A stretch of 64,000 nucleotides of DNA, taken from assembly GCA_020636445.1 (NCBI GenBank), contig JACJXV010000003.1, positions 83,131 to 147,130 on the forward strand, in the 5' to 3' direction. The position numbers were made by a program, and so were the translations under genes. The DNA comes from Lewinellaceae bacterium (GTDB lineage: Bacteria > Bacteroidota > Bacteroidia > Chitinophagales > Saprospiraceae). Positions 17,508-26,159 of this stretch are shown here, in pieces. Each line of letters starts with the position of its first letter. Positions within the stretch are counted from its first letter, which is position 1. Under the pieces are notes generated by a model, which made no database searches, was not told the origin of the DNA, and saw nothing but the letters and a program-made list of their open reading frames with translations.

Positions 17508-19445
17508 ATGATCGCGATTACCAATGTTTATGTGCAGTATGGAGACCGGATTCTGCTCAACCGAATTAATGTCGTTATCTCCGAACGCGACAAAATTGGG
17601 TTAGTAGGCCGAAATGGAGCCGGGAAATCGACATTACTGAAAATTATCGCCGGCGAAATGAGCCCCCATGAGGGATCTTTGTCCCGTCCCGGGAACAGCT
17701 CCCTGGGGTACTTGCACCAGGATATGGAGATTCCTCTGGGCAAGACAGTCATGGAAGAAGCACTTACCGCCTTTTCGGAAGCAAAACAACTGGAAAGCCG
17801 GATCAATCAGCTTCACGAGGAAATGGATCGCCGGACAGATTATGAAACCGATAGCTATCTGCAGCTGATTGAGGAGTTGTCCGTTGCTAACGACCGATTC
17901 TTTTTACTGGGGGGGCACTCCATGGAAGCTGATGCCGAACGCGTCCTTAAGGGCCTGGGATTTGAGCAAACCGACTTTAACCGCCTGACCGATGAGTTTA
18001 GCGGCGGGTGGAAAATGCGCGTAGAACTGGCTAAAATGCTCTTGCGCCGCCCGGATTACCTGCTGCTTGACGAACCTACTAACCACCTTGATATTGAATC
18101 TATTATCTGGTTAGAGCAATTCCTGGCGACCTATTCGGGGGCCGTTATTGTCATTTCTCACGATAAGGAGTTCCTCAATAACGTTACCAACCGTACCGTA
18201 GAAGTAGAATTGGGCAACGTATATGATTACAAAGCCCCCTACAGTGCTTATGTGACCATGCGCGAGGAGCGTCGCGAAAAGCAGCAGTCGGCTTTCGAAA
18301 ATCAACAACGGCAGATTGCCGATAAAGAGCGGACAATTACCCGCTTTATGGCCAAAGCTTCCAAGACAAAAATGGCTCAGTCGATGCAAAAACAGCTCGA
18401 CAAAATTGATCGCATTGAATTAGCCGATGCGGATACCGCTGTGATGAATATTCGCTTTCCTGCGGCCCCTCGATCGGGTCAGGTGGTCGTCGATGTACAC
18501 CACCTAACCAAGCGCTATGGAGATTTATTAGTACTCAATAATGTTGATTTGCGACTCGATCGGGGTGATCGGGTGTCCTTTGTAGGGCAGAACGGGCAAG
18601 GGAAAACTACCCTGGCCAAGATTATTGTTAACGAATTGACCTATACCTCCGGCAAGTTGCAGCTGGGACACAATGTGCAGATTGGGTATTACGCCCAAAA
18701 CCAGTCTGAAGCACTGCAGTCGAATCGGACCTTACTTGAAACGATGGAGGATGCAGCACCGCCAGAGATGAGAACCCGGATACGGGCCATCCTGGGTGCC
18801 TTCCTGTTCAGCGGAGAGGACGTCGATAAGAAAGTATCCGTATTGTCGGGGGGGGAAAGAGCCCGCCTGGCCCTGGCTTGTTTGCTGCTTAAGCCGTTTA
18901 ACTTGTTGGTGCTCGACGAACCCACCAACCACCTGGATATGTTATCCAAGGATGTTCTCAAGCAAGCGCTGCTGGATTACGACGGCACCTTGATTGTCGT
19001 TTCTCACGACCGTGAATTTCTACAGGGACTTACTACACGGACCATCGAATTCCGCGATCATCAGCTGTTTAACTACCTTGGAGATGTTACATTCTTTTTG
19101 GAGAAGCGTGCGCTGGATAATATGCGGCAGGTAGAGTTGAGTACCCCCGTGATAAATAATGGAAATAGTGCCGCCGTGGTGAAGGAGGCTGCCCCGGTTA
19201 AGGAACTGAATTACGAAGAACGAAAAAGGTTACAACGGGCTGTTCAGAATGCGGAACGCAAGATCGAACGTCTGGAAGAAGAATTAGGCGTTATGGAAAA
19301 ACAGATGGCAATAGCTGATTTTTATGAGCGCCCGGATTCTGCCAAGTTTCTGCAAGCCTACCAGGATAAGAAGAAAACCCTGGAATCGGTTATGGAGGAA
19401 TGGGAAGCAGCTCAGTTAGAACTAGAGGAAGCCGGTGGGGAATAA
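17508..19445 (+). CDS. ABC-F family ATPase (Uup/YdiF-like)
   Basis: A 645-aa soluble protein with two ABC cassettes and no membrane segments. Walker A motifs are GRNGAGKST (~residue 37) and GQNGQGKTT (~365). The signature motifs are FSGGWKMRVEL and LSGGERARLAL, and both Walker B regions read LLDEPTNHLD-like sequence. The P-site tRNA interaction linker (~245-320) is Arg/Lys/Gln-rich. A C-terminal coiled coil (~560-640, RAVQNAERKIERLEEELG) matches the Uup/YdiF C-terminal domain. ABC-F proteins act on ribosomes; the C-terminal coiled coil points to the Uup/YdiF type rather than antibiotic-resistance subtypes, but this is inference. Confidence 0.93.
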   Translation: MIAITNVYVQYGDRILLNRINVVISERDKIGLVGRNGAGKSTLLKIIAGEMSPHEGSLSRPGNSSLGYLHQDMEIPLGKTVMEEALTAFSEAKQLESRINQLHEEMDRRTDYETDSYLQLIEELSVANDRFFLLGGHSMEADAERVLKGLGFEQTDFNRLTDEFSGGWKMRVELAKMLLRRPDYLLLDEPTNHLDIESIIWLEQFLATYSGAVIVISHDKEFLNNVTNRTVEVELGNVYDYKAPYSAYVTMREERREKQQSAFENQQRQIADKERTITRFMAKASKTKMAQSMQKQLDKIDRIELADADTAVMNIRFPAAPRSGQVVVDVHHLTKRYGDLLVLNNVDLRLDRGDRVSFVGQNGQGKTTLAKIIVNELTYTSGKLQLGHNVQIGYYAQNQSEALQSNRTLLETMEDAAPPEMRTRIRAILGAFLFSGEDVDKKVSVLSGGERARLALACLLLKPFNLLVLDEPTNHLDMLSKDVLKQALLDYDGTLIVVSHDREFLQGLTTRTIEFRDHQLFNYLGDVTFFLEKRALDNMRQVELSTPVINNGNSAAVVKEAAPVKELNYEERKRLQRAVQNAERKIERLEEELGVMEKQMAIADFYERPDSAKFLQAYQDKKKTLESVMEEWEAAQLELEEAGGE

Positions 19446-19590
19446 TGAAAAAGGCGCAGAAAGCATATCACTAACGTCAAATTAGGTTGTCGCAGTGAAA
19501 CAACAGTATACTGATATTTTTCCCCGAAGAGGTGCGGTGAAATCGCACCCAATAGACGAGCGAATAGTAGCGTGCTGGAGTCTCCTGCTG

Positions 19591-19740
19591 ATGCAGGAGG
19601 TCGATACCACTTCTGTAGGTTATCGCATTGGCTACCAATTGGGAAGTTGGTTGCCGGTAATTATCATCCTGATATTGGCTATAGGGGTAATCTGGAAAGG
19701 GTATCGCCGTCGGAATGATGAGCCTCAATCTTTTGATTAA
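19591..19740 (+). CDS. Small membrane protein, 49 aa
   Basis: From the ATG at 19591 the peptide has a short polar start (MQEVDTTSVGYRIGYQLG), one hydrophobic helix (WLPVIIILILAIGVIWKG) and a basic/polar tail. The pattern Y-RIGYQ-GSWLP followed by a single helix looks like a real conserved small protein. The frame continues upstream to a GTG at 19495, but that part is not protein-like. A small inverted repeat (CTCCTGC/GCAGGAG) surrounds the start. It ends 4 nt inside the converging DUF6438 gene end. Function unknown. Confidence 0.5.
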   Translation: MQEVDTTSVGYRIGYQLGSWLPVIIILILAIGVIWKGYRRRNDEPQSFD

Positions 19741-20486
19741 GGCTTATTCCCTTTTTTATCTTGCTTGGGATTGAATTCATACTTCAGCACCTGTTGGTCG
19801 TAGCGGAGCATCTGTTGCATTTCCTGCGGTGATGCGAGGTTCAGGTCATAACTAAATAACCACAAATTATTTTCGGCAGGAAAGCTACGAATCAGGCGTA
19901 AGCCCTGGCGAACATATTGTAATGACCAGCTATCAGCAAAAACGCCGGGCCGCAACTGGATGATCAGTTCATTGGGGGTCACTCCTGGCGGTAAACCGTA
20001 ATCGGGGGCCCTGCGCAAGGTCCATTCTCCGGTATTGGCTAATTGTTCCAACCCATCGCGGAGTTGTTGAACCTCAGCGGGTAATGACTCCTTTCCGGTT
20101 ACACTTTTGCTTACCCGGTCTTCGTATTGGGTAATGGTAATCGTAGGTAAATCGGGGAGATTACTCCGGAATATAGGCGGGTATTGCCAGATGTTAGCTG
20201 CCGTTAATTGTTCTTTTACCTTATCCATTTCCGTGGTACTAAGCTTGCGAATGTACAAACCCTGGCGATTCGTATAGCGCTCGCCGGTAAAGGTTGCGAT
20301 TCCCGACGTATAAACGACGAATGTATATACGGGGCAGGGTCCAAAACAGGCCCCCCTGGAATATTCAACCAGGCGTTCCTCCTCATTAATAGGAATCTTT
20401 TCCAGCGACTGGCAACTGGTAAGAAAAAGGAGGCTGCCCATCACGAAGACAAACAGTTGGGAAACACGGTAAAAAACGGGTGTCAT
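19737..20486 (-). CDS. DUF6438-type lipoprotein
   Basis: About 249 aa from the ATG at 20486; the longer frame from 20600 overlaps the ompA-like gene and adds no domain. A lipoprotein signal ends at LFLTSC (Cys ~23). The domain that follows has the family pattern YSRGACFGPCPVYTFVVYTSGIATFTGE and TEMDKVKEQL. The C-terminal half (~150-249: LIIQLRPGVFADSW, GLRLIRSFPAENNLWLFSYD) looks like a second domain of unknown type. It follows the OmpA lipoprotein gene by 19 nt on the same strand, suggesting an operon. The two close cysteines in CFGPC may form a disulfide. Confidence 0.75.
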   Translation of the reverse strand: MTPVFYRVSQLFVFVMGSLLFLTSCQSLEKIPINEEERLVEYSRGACFGPCPVYTFVVYTSGIATFTGERYTNRQGLYIRKLSTTEMDKVKEQLTAANIWQYPPIFRSNLPDLPTITITQYEDRVSKSVTGKESLPAEVQQLRDGLEQLANTGEWTLRRAPDYGLPPGVTPNELIIQLRPGVFADSWSLQYVRQGLRLIRSFPAENNLWLFSYDLNLASPQEMQQMLRYDQQVLKYEFNPKQDKKGNKP

Positions 20487-20505
20487 AGTGGTGGAGTATA
20501 GTGGC

Positions 20506-21504
20506 TTAATTGCGGTAATTGTTAGCATCAACACCTCCCGAGCCAGTTGCTTTGCGCGGGATAAGGAATATTTCTGTGCGGCGGTTGCGTCCGCGACCAT
20601 CGGCAGTGTTATTATTGGCTACCGGATCGTGGGACCCACGGCCCGCAGCACTTAGCCGGGAGGGGTCAACACCTGCAGTAATTAATTCCTGAACTACCGC
20701 CAAAGCGCGATTCATAGAGAGTTCCCAGTTTTTAGCGTCATTCCCGGTGTTATCCGTATGCCCTTCAACGAGGATATCCAGATTAGGATCTTGCCGGAGT
20801 GCACTGGCTAGATTGCGCAGGGCCGTTTTGCCGGCTCCCTCCAGACTGCTGCTGCCGAGGCGGAATAACACCTGTTCATTGACAGATACCTGGACCCGGT
20901 CACCGACATTGCGTACACTAAAGTCGGGGTTGGTAGTTCCGAGAGAGGTATTTACATTCGCCTGCAAGCGAGCCAGTTGTTGGTCGCGCGCATAGAGTTC
21001 TTGCTGCAGCTGGCTGATTTGCTGATCGAGCATCTTTACGTCAGCATCATAATTTCCGGCGGCGTAATTGAGTTGGCTTTCCCTTTGCCGTAAACGTTCT
21101 TCCCATGCCTTGAGGTAGGCTTCCTGATCGGCGGAAGCCTGTCGCTGCGCTTCGAGGTCCGTTTGGGGAGTTCCTGGGCCGGCGGCATTGATGATATCCC
21201 GGTTTTGACCTACTACAGCGCTATAACGTTGCAGCAATTCCTGATAGCTTTGATTCAGTCCACGATTAGTCGCCCGTAGCTGTTCCAATTCGCGGTAAGC
21301 TTTGGCCAGGTCATTTTGGGATGAATACGCCTCGTCGGTAGATGTACCATAGGCTGTCTGATTTAGGGAGTCTTGAAAAGAAACCTGGCGTTCCAGGCGT
21401 TCTTTTTCCTGGAGCACATCGGTGTATTGCTTTTGTGGAACACAAGCAGTAAAGAATAAAGTGGCAACAAACAAGATGGCAATAGATTGCAGAAGCTTTC
21501 GCAT
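20506..21504 (-). CDS. OmpA-family lipoprotein
   Basis: A 332-aa outer-membrane lipoprotein (lipobox LFFTAC, Cys ~21). Residues ~30-185 are a Gln/Glu/Leu-rich coiled coil (LEQLRATNRGLNQSYQELL; MLDQQISQLQQEL). Residues ~205-325 are the peptidoglycan-binding OmpA domain, with LFRLGSSSLEGAGKTAL, ILVEGHTDNTGN, NWELSMNRALAVVQ-like and GRNRRTEIFLIP motifs. It anchors the outer membrane to the cell wall. It is first in a likely two-gene operon with the DUF6438 lipoprotein. Confidence 0.93.
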   Translation of the reverse strand: MRKLLQSIAILFVATLFFTACVPQKQYTDVLQEKERLERQVSFQDSLNQTAYGTSTDEAYSSQNDLAKAYRELEQLRATNRGLNQSYQELLQRYSAVVGQNRDIINAAGPGTPQTDLEAQRQASADQEAYLKAWEERLRQRESQLNYAAGNYDADVKMLDQQISQLQQELYARDQQLARLQANVNTSLGTTNPDFSVRNVGDRVQVSVNEQVLFRLGSSSLEGAGKTALRNLASALRQDPNLDILVEGHTDNTGNDAKNWELSMNRALAVVQELITAGVDPSRLSAAGRGSHDPVANNNTADGRGRNRRTEIFLIPRKATGSGGVDANNYRN

Positions 21505-21759
21505 GGGAATCCTTTTTTCAATGTGGGTTATACTGAAAATTCAGGAAGGTAGAATAAACCTTGCCCTCAATAAAACAGTATGTGTATTGGTTAATAAGTT
21601 GGGCTAAATGCCCAGCTTATTTTGCACTTAAACAAAAATACATAAAAACCCGCGCGCTTTTTTAACGGAAGCTTAACAAAGTTCAGATTAAACCCCTGTA
21701 CCTCATTTAGGTCAAACTTGCGTTATTAATTATATTTAAACACATAAACACCGATTACC

Positions 21760-22086
21760 ATGAAAAAGTACTGGTTTATGCTCGCTTTTTTCTTCTTTGG
21801 ATTTGTCGCTATTGGCACTGCTCAATCTACCGCAACCCCCGTGGTTAAAGAACGACAGGAAAATCAACGGCAACGGGTCAAGCAAGGGGTGAAAAGTGGT
21901 GAGCTTACCGCTCGTGAAACTAAAAACCTGGCAAAACAACAAAAGGAAGTTAACCAGGCTAAGCGACAGGCCAAATCCGACGGCGTAGTAACCACAGGAG
22001 AGCGTGTCCGGATTCAACACAAACAGAATCAGGCAAGCCGCAACATTGCTCGCAAGAAGCATAACGGTCGCGACCGGAATAACTGA
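21760..22086 (+). CDS. Small secreted basic helical protein
   Basis: This 108-aa protein has a clear signal peptide (first ~21 residues, ending GTAQ). The mature part is very basic and helical, with two similar blocks: GVKSGELTARETKNLAKQQ and KSDGVVTTGERVRIQHKQNQ, closing in ASRNIARKKHN. The same SGxLTxxE / DGxVTxxE plan is familiar from many bacterial hypothetical periplasmic proteins; the DG-V-T-E loops look EF-hand-like, but metal binding is not proven. Promoter-like TATATTTA is at 21731. It is closed by a strong terminator at 22136. Function unknown. Confidence 0.8.
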   Translation: MKKYWFMLAFFFFGFVAIGTAQSTATPVVKERQENQRQRVKQGVKSGELTARETKNLAKQQKEVNQAKRQAKSDGVVTTGERVRIQHKQNQASRNIARKKHNGRDRNN

Positions 22087-22135
22087 TCCTCAGCGCTATT
22101 GGAAAGGCGATCCGAAGATCAGCATTTTCCAGACC

Positions 22136-22171
22136 TTAGCGGGAGTCGGAAGGCTCCCGCTAACCATTTTT
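22136..22171 (+). terminator. Intrinsic terminator
   Basis: A perfect 10-bp stem (TTAGCGGGAG with CTCCCGCTAA), an 8-nt loop, then T5. It ends transcription of the small basic secreted protein. The stretch to the next gene (22172-22364) holds nothing else I can identify. Confidence 0.85.
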
Positions 22172-22364
22172 GTTAAGGGGTAATTGAGGGATTATCGTCA
22201 GCATACAACACCTTGCCTCTTATAAAATCCCCATTGAAGATGTTCTTCAAGCAAATGGATTGTAAGGTGCTGATGTACTAAGGAAATCCTAAAGCATTCC
22301 GGCAATTTGGCTGTCCTTTCAGCGTTTACTACTTTTGATCCCTTGAAACCAAAAAACAACTGGC

Positions 22365-22859
22365 ATGAAGATGCGATTAATCTCTTTATTGGCGCTGCTA
22401 ACCCTAGTTTTTTCGACGGCCGCCACCGCCCAGAATGGTCCGGTAACCCTTACTGCCGCAAGCCATACCGTTCGCACGGGCGAAACGGTTTGCCTCAATA
22501 TTTCAGCTACGGGGTTACAACGCATGCTTTCCATGCAGTATTCACTCCAATGGGACCCCAAAGTATTAGCATTCTCCGGAGTTACTGGGTTTAAGCTACC
22601 TTTTCTGACTAAAGAAAATTTCGGAACCCAGGTGGCTTCTTCCGGAACGCTGACCTGTATGTGGATAGATAATAACCTCAAGGGCGTTACTTTGCCCGAT
22701 GGGTCCGCTTTGTATCAGGTGTGTTTTAAAGTTGTTGGGAAATCCGGATCAACAAGCTCGCTGAAGTTTGTTAGTAAACCTACTCCTTTTGAAGCGGTTA
22801 ATTACCAGGAACGCCTCGTTTTGTTGCGAGGGAAGCCGGGAACTATCACTGTGAAGTAA
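22365..22859 (+). CDS. Secreted single cohesin-like domain protein
   Basis: This 164-aa protein has a signal peptide (~1-23, ending ATAQ) followed by one beta-sandwich domain with cohesin-type landmarks: VRTGETVCLNISATGL, MLSMQYSLQWDPKVLAFSGV, LTCMWIDNNLKGVTLPDGSALYQVCFKVVG. There is no C-terminal T9SS sorting domain, membrane anchor or dockerin. Cohesin-fold domains bind dockerins in cellulosomes, but single domains in Bacteroidota may be general adhesion modules. It stands alone between two terminators. Confidence 0.8.
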   Translation: MKMRLISLLALLTLVFSTAATAQNGPVTLTAASHTVRTGETVCLNISATGLQRMLSMQYSLQWDPKVLAFSGVTGFKLPFLTKENFGTQVASSGTLTCMWIDNNLKGVTLPDGSALYQVCFKVVGKSGSTSSLKFVSKPTPFEAVNYQERLVLLRGKPGTITVK

Positions 22860-22877
22860 ACGGGTCAGGTGCGGATA

Positions 22878-22922
22878 AAAAAATCCCAAACTTCGGTCAT
22901 TGGCCAAGGTTCGGGATTTTTT
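22878..22922. terminator. Bidirectional terminator between the cohesin-like gene and rlpA
   Basis: An imperfect 19-bp stem (22878-22896 with 22904-22922) flanked by A7 on the left and T6 on the right, so it can serve both the plus-strand cohesin-like gene and the minus-strand rlpA gene. Confidence 0.8.
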
Positions 22923-22950
22923 GAGGCTACACCTTCAATGCGATCAGCAA

Positions 22951-23850
22951 CTAGTAGGTAATGCTGGCCAGGTCTACCACAAACCCACTCATTTTATATT
23001 TGCGCTTGAGGTTTTTCAAATAGTTGTCTGCTGCCTTGCGGTCATCGAATGGGCCCAACATTACTTTATATACCCGACTATTGGAGCCACCGGTTTCTGC
23101 ACTAACCAGGATATTGTCAAACCATTTTCCTTGTAACTCCGCGATTTTTTCCATAACGCTTTCGTAATTGCCCAGCGCTGCTATCTGTACGGCTAGCCCT
23201 TTGTGCTCTGGTTCGCGAATTTCAATTTTATACAGTCCGTTTTTGAGGGAACTGCGCAACAGGGGAGGTTGGTCGGCAGCCTGTTGGGGTTTGGCTGGCG
23301 TTGCCGGACTTGTGCTGGCGGCAGTAGTTGTGGTGGTGGCCTGCGTTTTAGGTTTTTCCGGCGCGGGAATTGGCGTGACGGTTACGGTAGTCGTCGTGTT
23401 AGCGGTAGTGGGTTGTGTCGGCGTAGGATTGGCATCTCTTTGCGGGGCGGGTACCTGGGTGTTTTTAACTGGCTCCACAGCGCTGATGTCCGAATTGCCC
23501 ATGATATCAAGTCGTACTTCAACCTGACCATCAGCGACCATGCCCAGCTGTTTGGCAGCGGCATAAGAAACTTCGATTACTCGCCCGGCGATATAAGGCC
23601 CCCGGTCATTGACACGGACGATAACACTTTTGTTGTTGTCCATTCGGGTGACTTTGACCCTGGTGCCGAATGGAAGCATTTTGTGGGCTGCTGTAAGCTT
23701 ATTCATATCGTACAATTCCCCGGAGGCAGTTTTATCTCCTTGAAAATCATTGGCGTAGAAGGAGGCGACACCATATTCCTGGGCATTCAGGGAAAAACCT
23801 GCTAGCAGGCAGCACCCACTGAGGGCTGCCAAAAGAAAGACCTTTTTCAT
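22951..23850 (-). CDS. rlpA: RlpA-family septal ring protein with SPOR domain
   Basis: This 299-aa protein has a signal peptide (~1-24). The double-psi beta-barrel (~25-115) has the RlpA landmarks YGVASFYANDFQGDKTASGE, NKLTAAHKMLPFGTRVKVT, VIVRVNDRGPY and GRVIEVSYAAAKQLGM, including the Asp-Arg-Gly active-site region. A Thr/Pro/Ala-rich flexible linker (~125-205) leads to a C-terminal SPOR domain (~215-299) that binds denuded peptidoglycan at division sites. RlpA acts as a lytic transglycosylase in some species; this is unproven here. It starts 6 nt after the end of the LysE-type gene and is cotranscribed with it. Confidence 0.93.
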   Translation of the reverse strand: MKKVFLLAALSGCCLLAGFSLNAQEYGVASFYANDFQGDKTASGELYDMNKLTAAHKMLPFGTRVKVTRMDNNKSVIVRVNDRGPYIAGRVIEVSYAAAKQLGMVADGQVEVRLDIMGNSDISAVEPVKNTQVPAPQRDANPTPTQPTTANTTTTVTVTPIPAPEKPKTQATTTTTAASTSPATPAKPQQAADQPPLLRSSLKNGLYKIEIREPEHKGLAVQIAALGNYESVMEKIAELQGKWFDNILVSAETGGSNSRVYKVMLGPFDDRKAADNYLKNLKRKYKMSGFVVDLASITY

Positions 23851-23856
23851 AGAAAG

Positions 23857-24516
23857 TTAGTTTAAGGTTGGGTTTACTGTAAATATAACGGCACGAACAC
23901 CCTGAAAAATGCCCAGCGCAATCAGTAATATGCCAATTATTTTATTCAAAAAACGGTTGATGAATTGGACTTTACTGATTACCATTTGGCTAAGGAGAAC
24001 AAAAAGGAGTAAAGCTAAGAGTTTTCCCAGGCAGGCAGCAAGGATGAAGACACTAATCAGCCCGGAGGCTGTATTACCGGAAATCTCTACTAATTTAATA
24101 GATTTAAAGTAAGCAAGAACAATAATCCAAAAGGCAATCGTTTGAGGATTGAGTAAAGCGACCGTAAGCCCGCGCACAAAATCGCGCTTGCCGCTTTTTT
24201 TCTTTTCCCGTTGTACTTGCAGGCCATCCTTTTTAAGCAAAAAACTAAATCCCAGTATCAAAAAGAAAGCTACGACAAAAAAGCGTACCACGTAATGATC
24301 AAGAAGGGGGACCAGCGTTTGTGGACTTACATGTAACGCGATAAAGGATTGAAGAATTTCTACCAACGCTGCTGCAATGGCAAAATAACAGCCGGCCCGC
24401 AAATTACGGTTTACGGTAGTTTCTATGACAGACAGGTTAATCGGACCAAATGGGATGGTCGCGGCGAAGCTGGTGAGGAGGGTCACCCCGAAAACCACAG
24501 CATAACTCACTTGCAT
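23857..24516 (-). CDS. LysE/RhtB-family exporter
   Basis: A 219-aa inner-membrane protein with about six hydrophobic segments. The N-terminal block TLLTSFAATIPFGPINLSVIETTVNRNLRAGCYFAIAAALVE (split) carries the LysE PxGP-like motif as PFGPINL. A lysine-rich cytosolic loop (QREKKKSGKRDF) lies in the middle. Family members export amino acids; the substrate cannot be told. It is upstream of rlpA with a 6-nt gap. The region upstream of it (24517-24940) holds only a small hairpin (24621-24643) and no gene I can see. Confidence 0.85.
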   Translation of the reverse strand: MQVSYAVVFGVTLLTSFAATIPFGPINLSVIETTVNRNLRAGCYFAIAAALVEILQSFIALHVSPQTLVPLLDHYVVRFFVVAFFLILGFSFLLKKDGLQVQREKKKSGKRDFVRGLTVALLNPQTIAFWIIVLAYFKSIKLVEISGNTASGLISVFILAACLGKLLALLLFVLLSQMVISKVQFINRFLNKIIGILLIALGIFQGVRAVIFTVNPTLN

Positions 24517-24929
24517 GGTTTGCGCTTTTTTGGTTGACCGATGAAGGCTTTAAGCCCTATCATCCTGGACGAATCGGTTGTAAATATGTTTAAAAAATGT
24601 CGATTAGCAGGCAAAAGGTTCGATAAAATAGCGCTTTTTATCGCCGGGGAGGCTATTTTTTTTGTTTCACCGGTCGATATACCTTATTCTGCGGTGGTTA
24701 TTAATCGGGTGTAGTAGAGGTTTTCAATGGATAAAAAGCCCTAAGGTAGACAGGGTGATAGTTTGGTTTTTGGGTAAAAGGGTATAACGAGCGAGTAGGG
24801 GGGCTGGTCACATATTTAGTTACTACTAAACGATGATGACAAGAAAGTGTTATCAATGCTTCGCTCAGTCATTTCGATCTGTGGCAATAATTCGGATGTC
24901 ATGTGGGGTACACCTGATTAGCGGTCTGG

Positions 24930-24962
24930 TTGAACCATTCCGGTACTAATTTTGTATTTTTG
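24930..24962 (+). promoter_or_regulatory. Promoter region with two tandem -7 boxes for mnmA
   Basis: TAATTTTG (24947-24954) and TATTTTTG (24955-24962) lie back to back, both fitting TAnnTTTG. A TTG at 24930-24932 is 22 nt before the second box and can serve as -33. The leader to mnmA is ~65 nt. The rest of the 518-bp gap on the left shows no gene. Confidence 0.6.
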
Positions 24963-25034
24963 TTGCCGCAACTAAGTGGTGATCATTATTCAATCGATCA
25001 ATGGCGATCCATTTGTAATAGAGCCTAAAGAAGT

Positions 25035-26153
25035 ATGAGTAAGCACGGAAAAGTTTTAGTGGCGATGAGCGGTGGTATTGACTCCACGGTAACCGCTATG
25101 CTTTTACATGAAGAGGGGTATGAGGTCATTGGTATTACTATGAAAACCTGGGATTATGCCAATTCAGGTGGATCTAAAAAAGAGACGGGTTGCTGTAGCC
25201 TGGATTCAATAAATGATGCCCGGCAGGTAGCTGTTGAAATGGGATTTCATCATTTTATTATTGATATCCGGGATGAGTTTGGTGATTTTGTCATTGATAA
25301 CTTTGTGGAGGAGTACCTGGCAGGTCGTACGCCAAATCCTTGTGTGTTATGTAATACGCACATTAAATGGAGTGCCTTGCTCAAGCGTGCCGATGCACTG
25401 GACTGTGAATTTATTGCTACCGGTCACTATGCGAAAATAAAGGAAGCTAATGGTCGGCGCTTTATTTCCCGCGGGGCGGACGCTAATAAAGACCAGTCCT
25501 ATGTGCTTTGGGGGTTAACACAGGACGCCCTGCAACGCAGCCGCTTCCCCTTAGGCCATTTGACGAAGCCGGAAGTGCGGCAAATCGCTTATGATGCGGG
25601 TTATGCTGAACTCTCGAAAAAAGCTGAGAGCTATGAAATATGCTTCGTTCCTGATAACGATTACCGGGGCTTCCTGAAGCGCCGGGTAGCTGGATTGGAA
25701 GAACAGGTCGCCGGAGGTCATTTCGTCAATCGGCAAGGGGAAATCCTCGGTACGCATCAGGGATATCCTTTTTATACGATTGGCCAGCGCAAAGGCCTCG
25801 GTGTTGCCTTTGGGCAACCAATGTATGTAACGGAGATCGTACCCGAATCGAATCAGGTTGTCTTAGGACCTGTTGAAGAACTTGTGCGCAACGGGATGCT
25901 GGTTTATCAGGTAAACAGTATGAAATACCCCCAGATTCCCGCAGGGCTGGAGGCGGTCACTAAAGTTCGCTACAAAGATAGCGGCACCCTTAGCCGGCTT
26001 GACCCTACTCCTGATGGCAAAGTTGCGGTTGAATTTTTTGCCAATGTTCAGGGAGTTGCCCCGGGGCAGTCAGCCGTGTTTTTCCAGGGCGATGATATTG
26101 TTGGTGGGGGGATTATTTACAATAGCATGCCTCCGCAATTTCTCGAAAACTAA
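25035..26153 (+). CDS. mnmA: tRNA 2-thiouridylase MnmA
   Basis: A 372-aa cytoplasmic enzyme that thiolates U34 of Lys, Glu and Gln tRNAs. The PP-loop ATP site is AMSGGIDSTV (residues ~9-18). The catalytic cysteines are in TPNPCVLCNTHIKW (Cys ~101) and SYEICFVPDNDY (Cys ~199). The central GQRKGLGVAFGQPMYV and C-terminal beta-barrel are typical. Two tandem promoter boxes precede it, and a lipoprotein gene and rimM follow with gaps of 6 and 4 nt, probably one operon. Confidence 0.97.
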   Translation: MSKHGKVLVAMSGGIDSTVTAMLLHEEGYEVIGITMKTWDYANSGGSKKETGCCSLDSINDARQVAVEMGFHHFIIDIRDEFGDFVIDNFVEEYLAGRTPNPCVLCNTHIKWSALLKRADALDCEFIATGHYAKIKEANGRRFISRGADANKDQSYVLWGLTQDALQRSRFPLGHLTKPEVRQIAYDAGYAELSKKAESYEICFVPDNDYRGFLKRRVAGLEEQVAGGHFVNRQGEILGTHQGYPFYTIGQRKGLGVAFGQPMYVTEIVPESNQVVLGPVEELVRNGMLVYQVNSMKYPQIPAGLEAVTKVRYKDSGTLSRLDPTPDGKVAVEFFANVQGVAPGQSAVFFQGDDIVGGGIIYNSMPPQFLEN

Positions 26154-26159
26154 TCGCCT

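Noticed and set aside
17508..19445. Antibiotic-resistance ABC-F
   Set aside because: The C-terminal coiled coil points to the housekeeping Uup/YdiF type, although the subtype needs a phylogeny.
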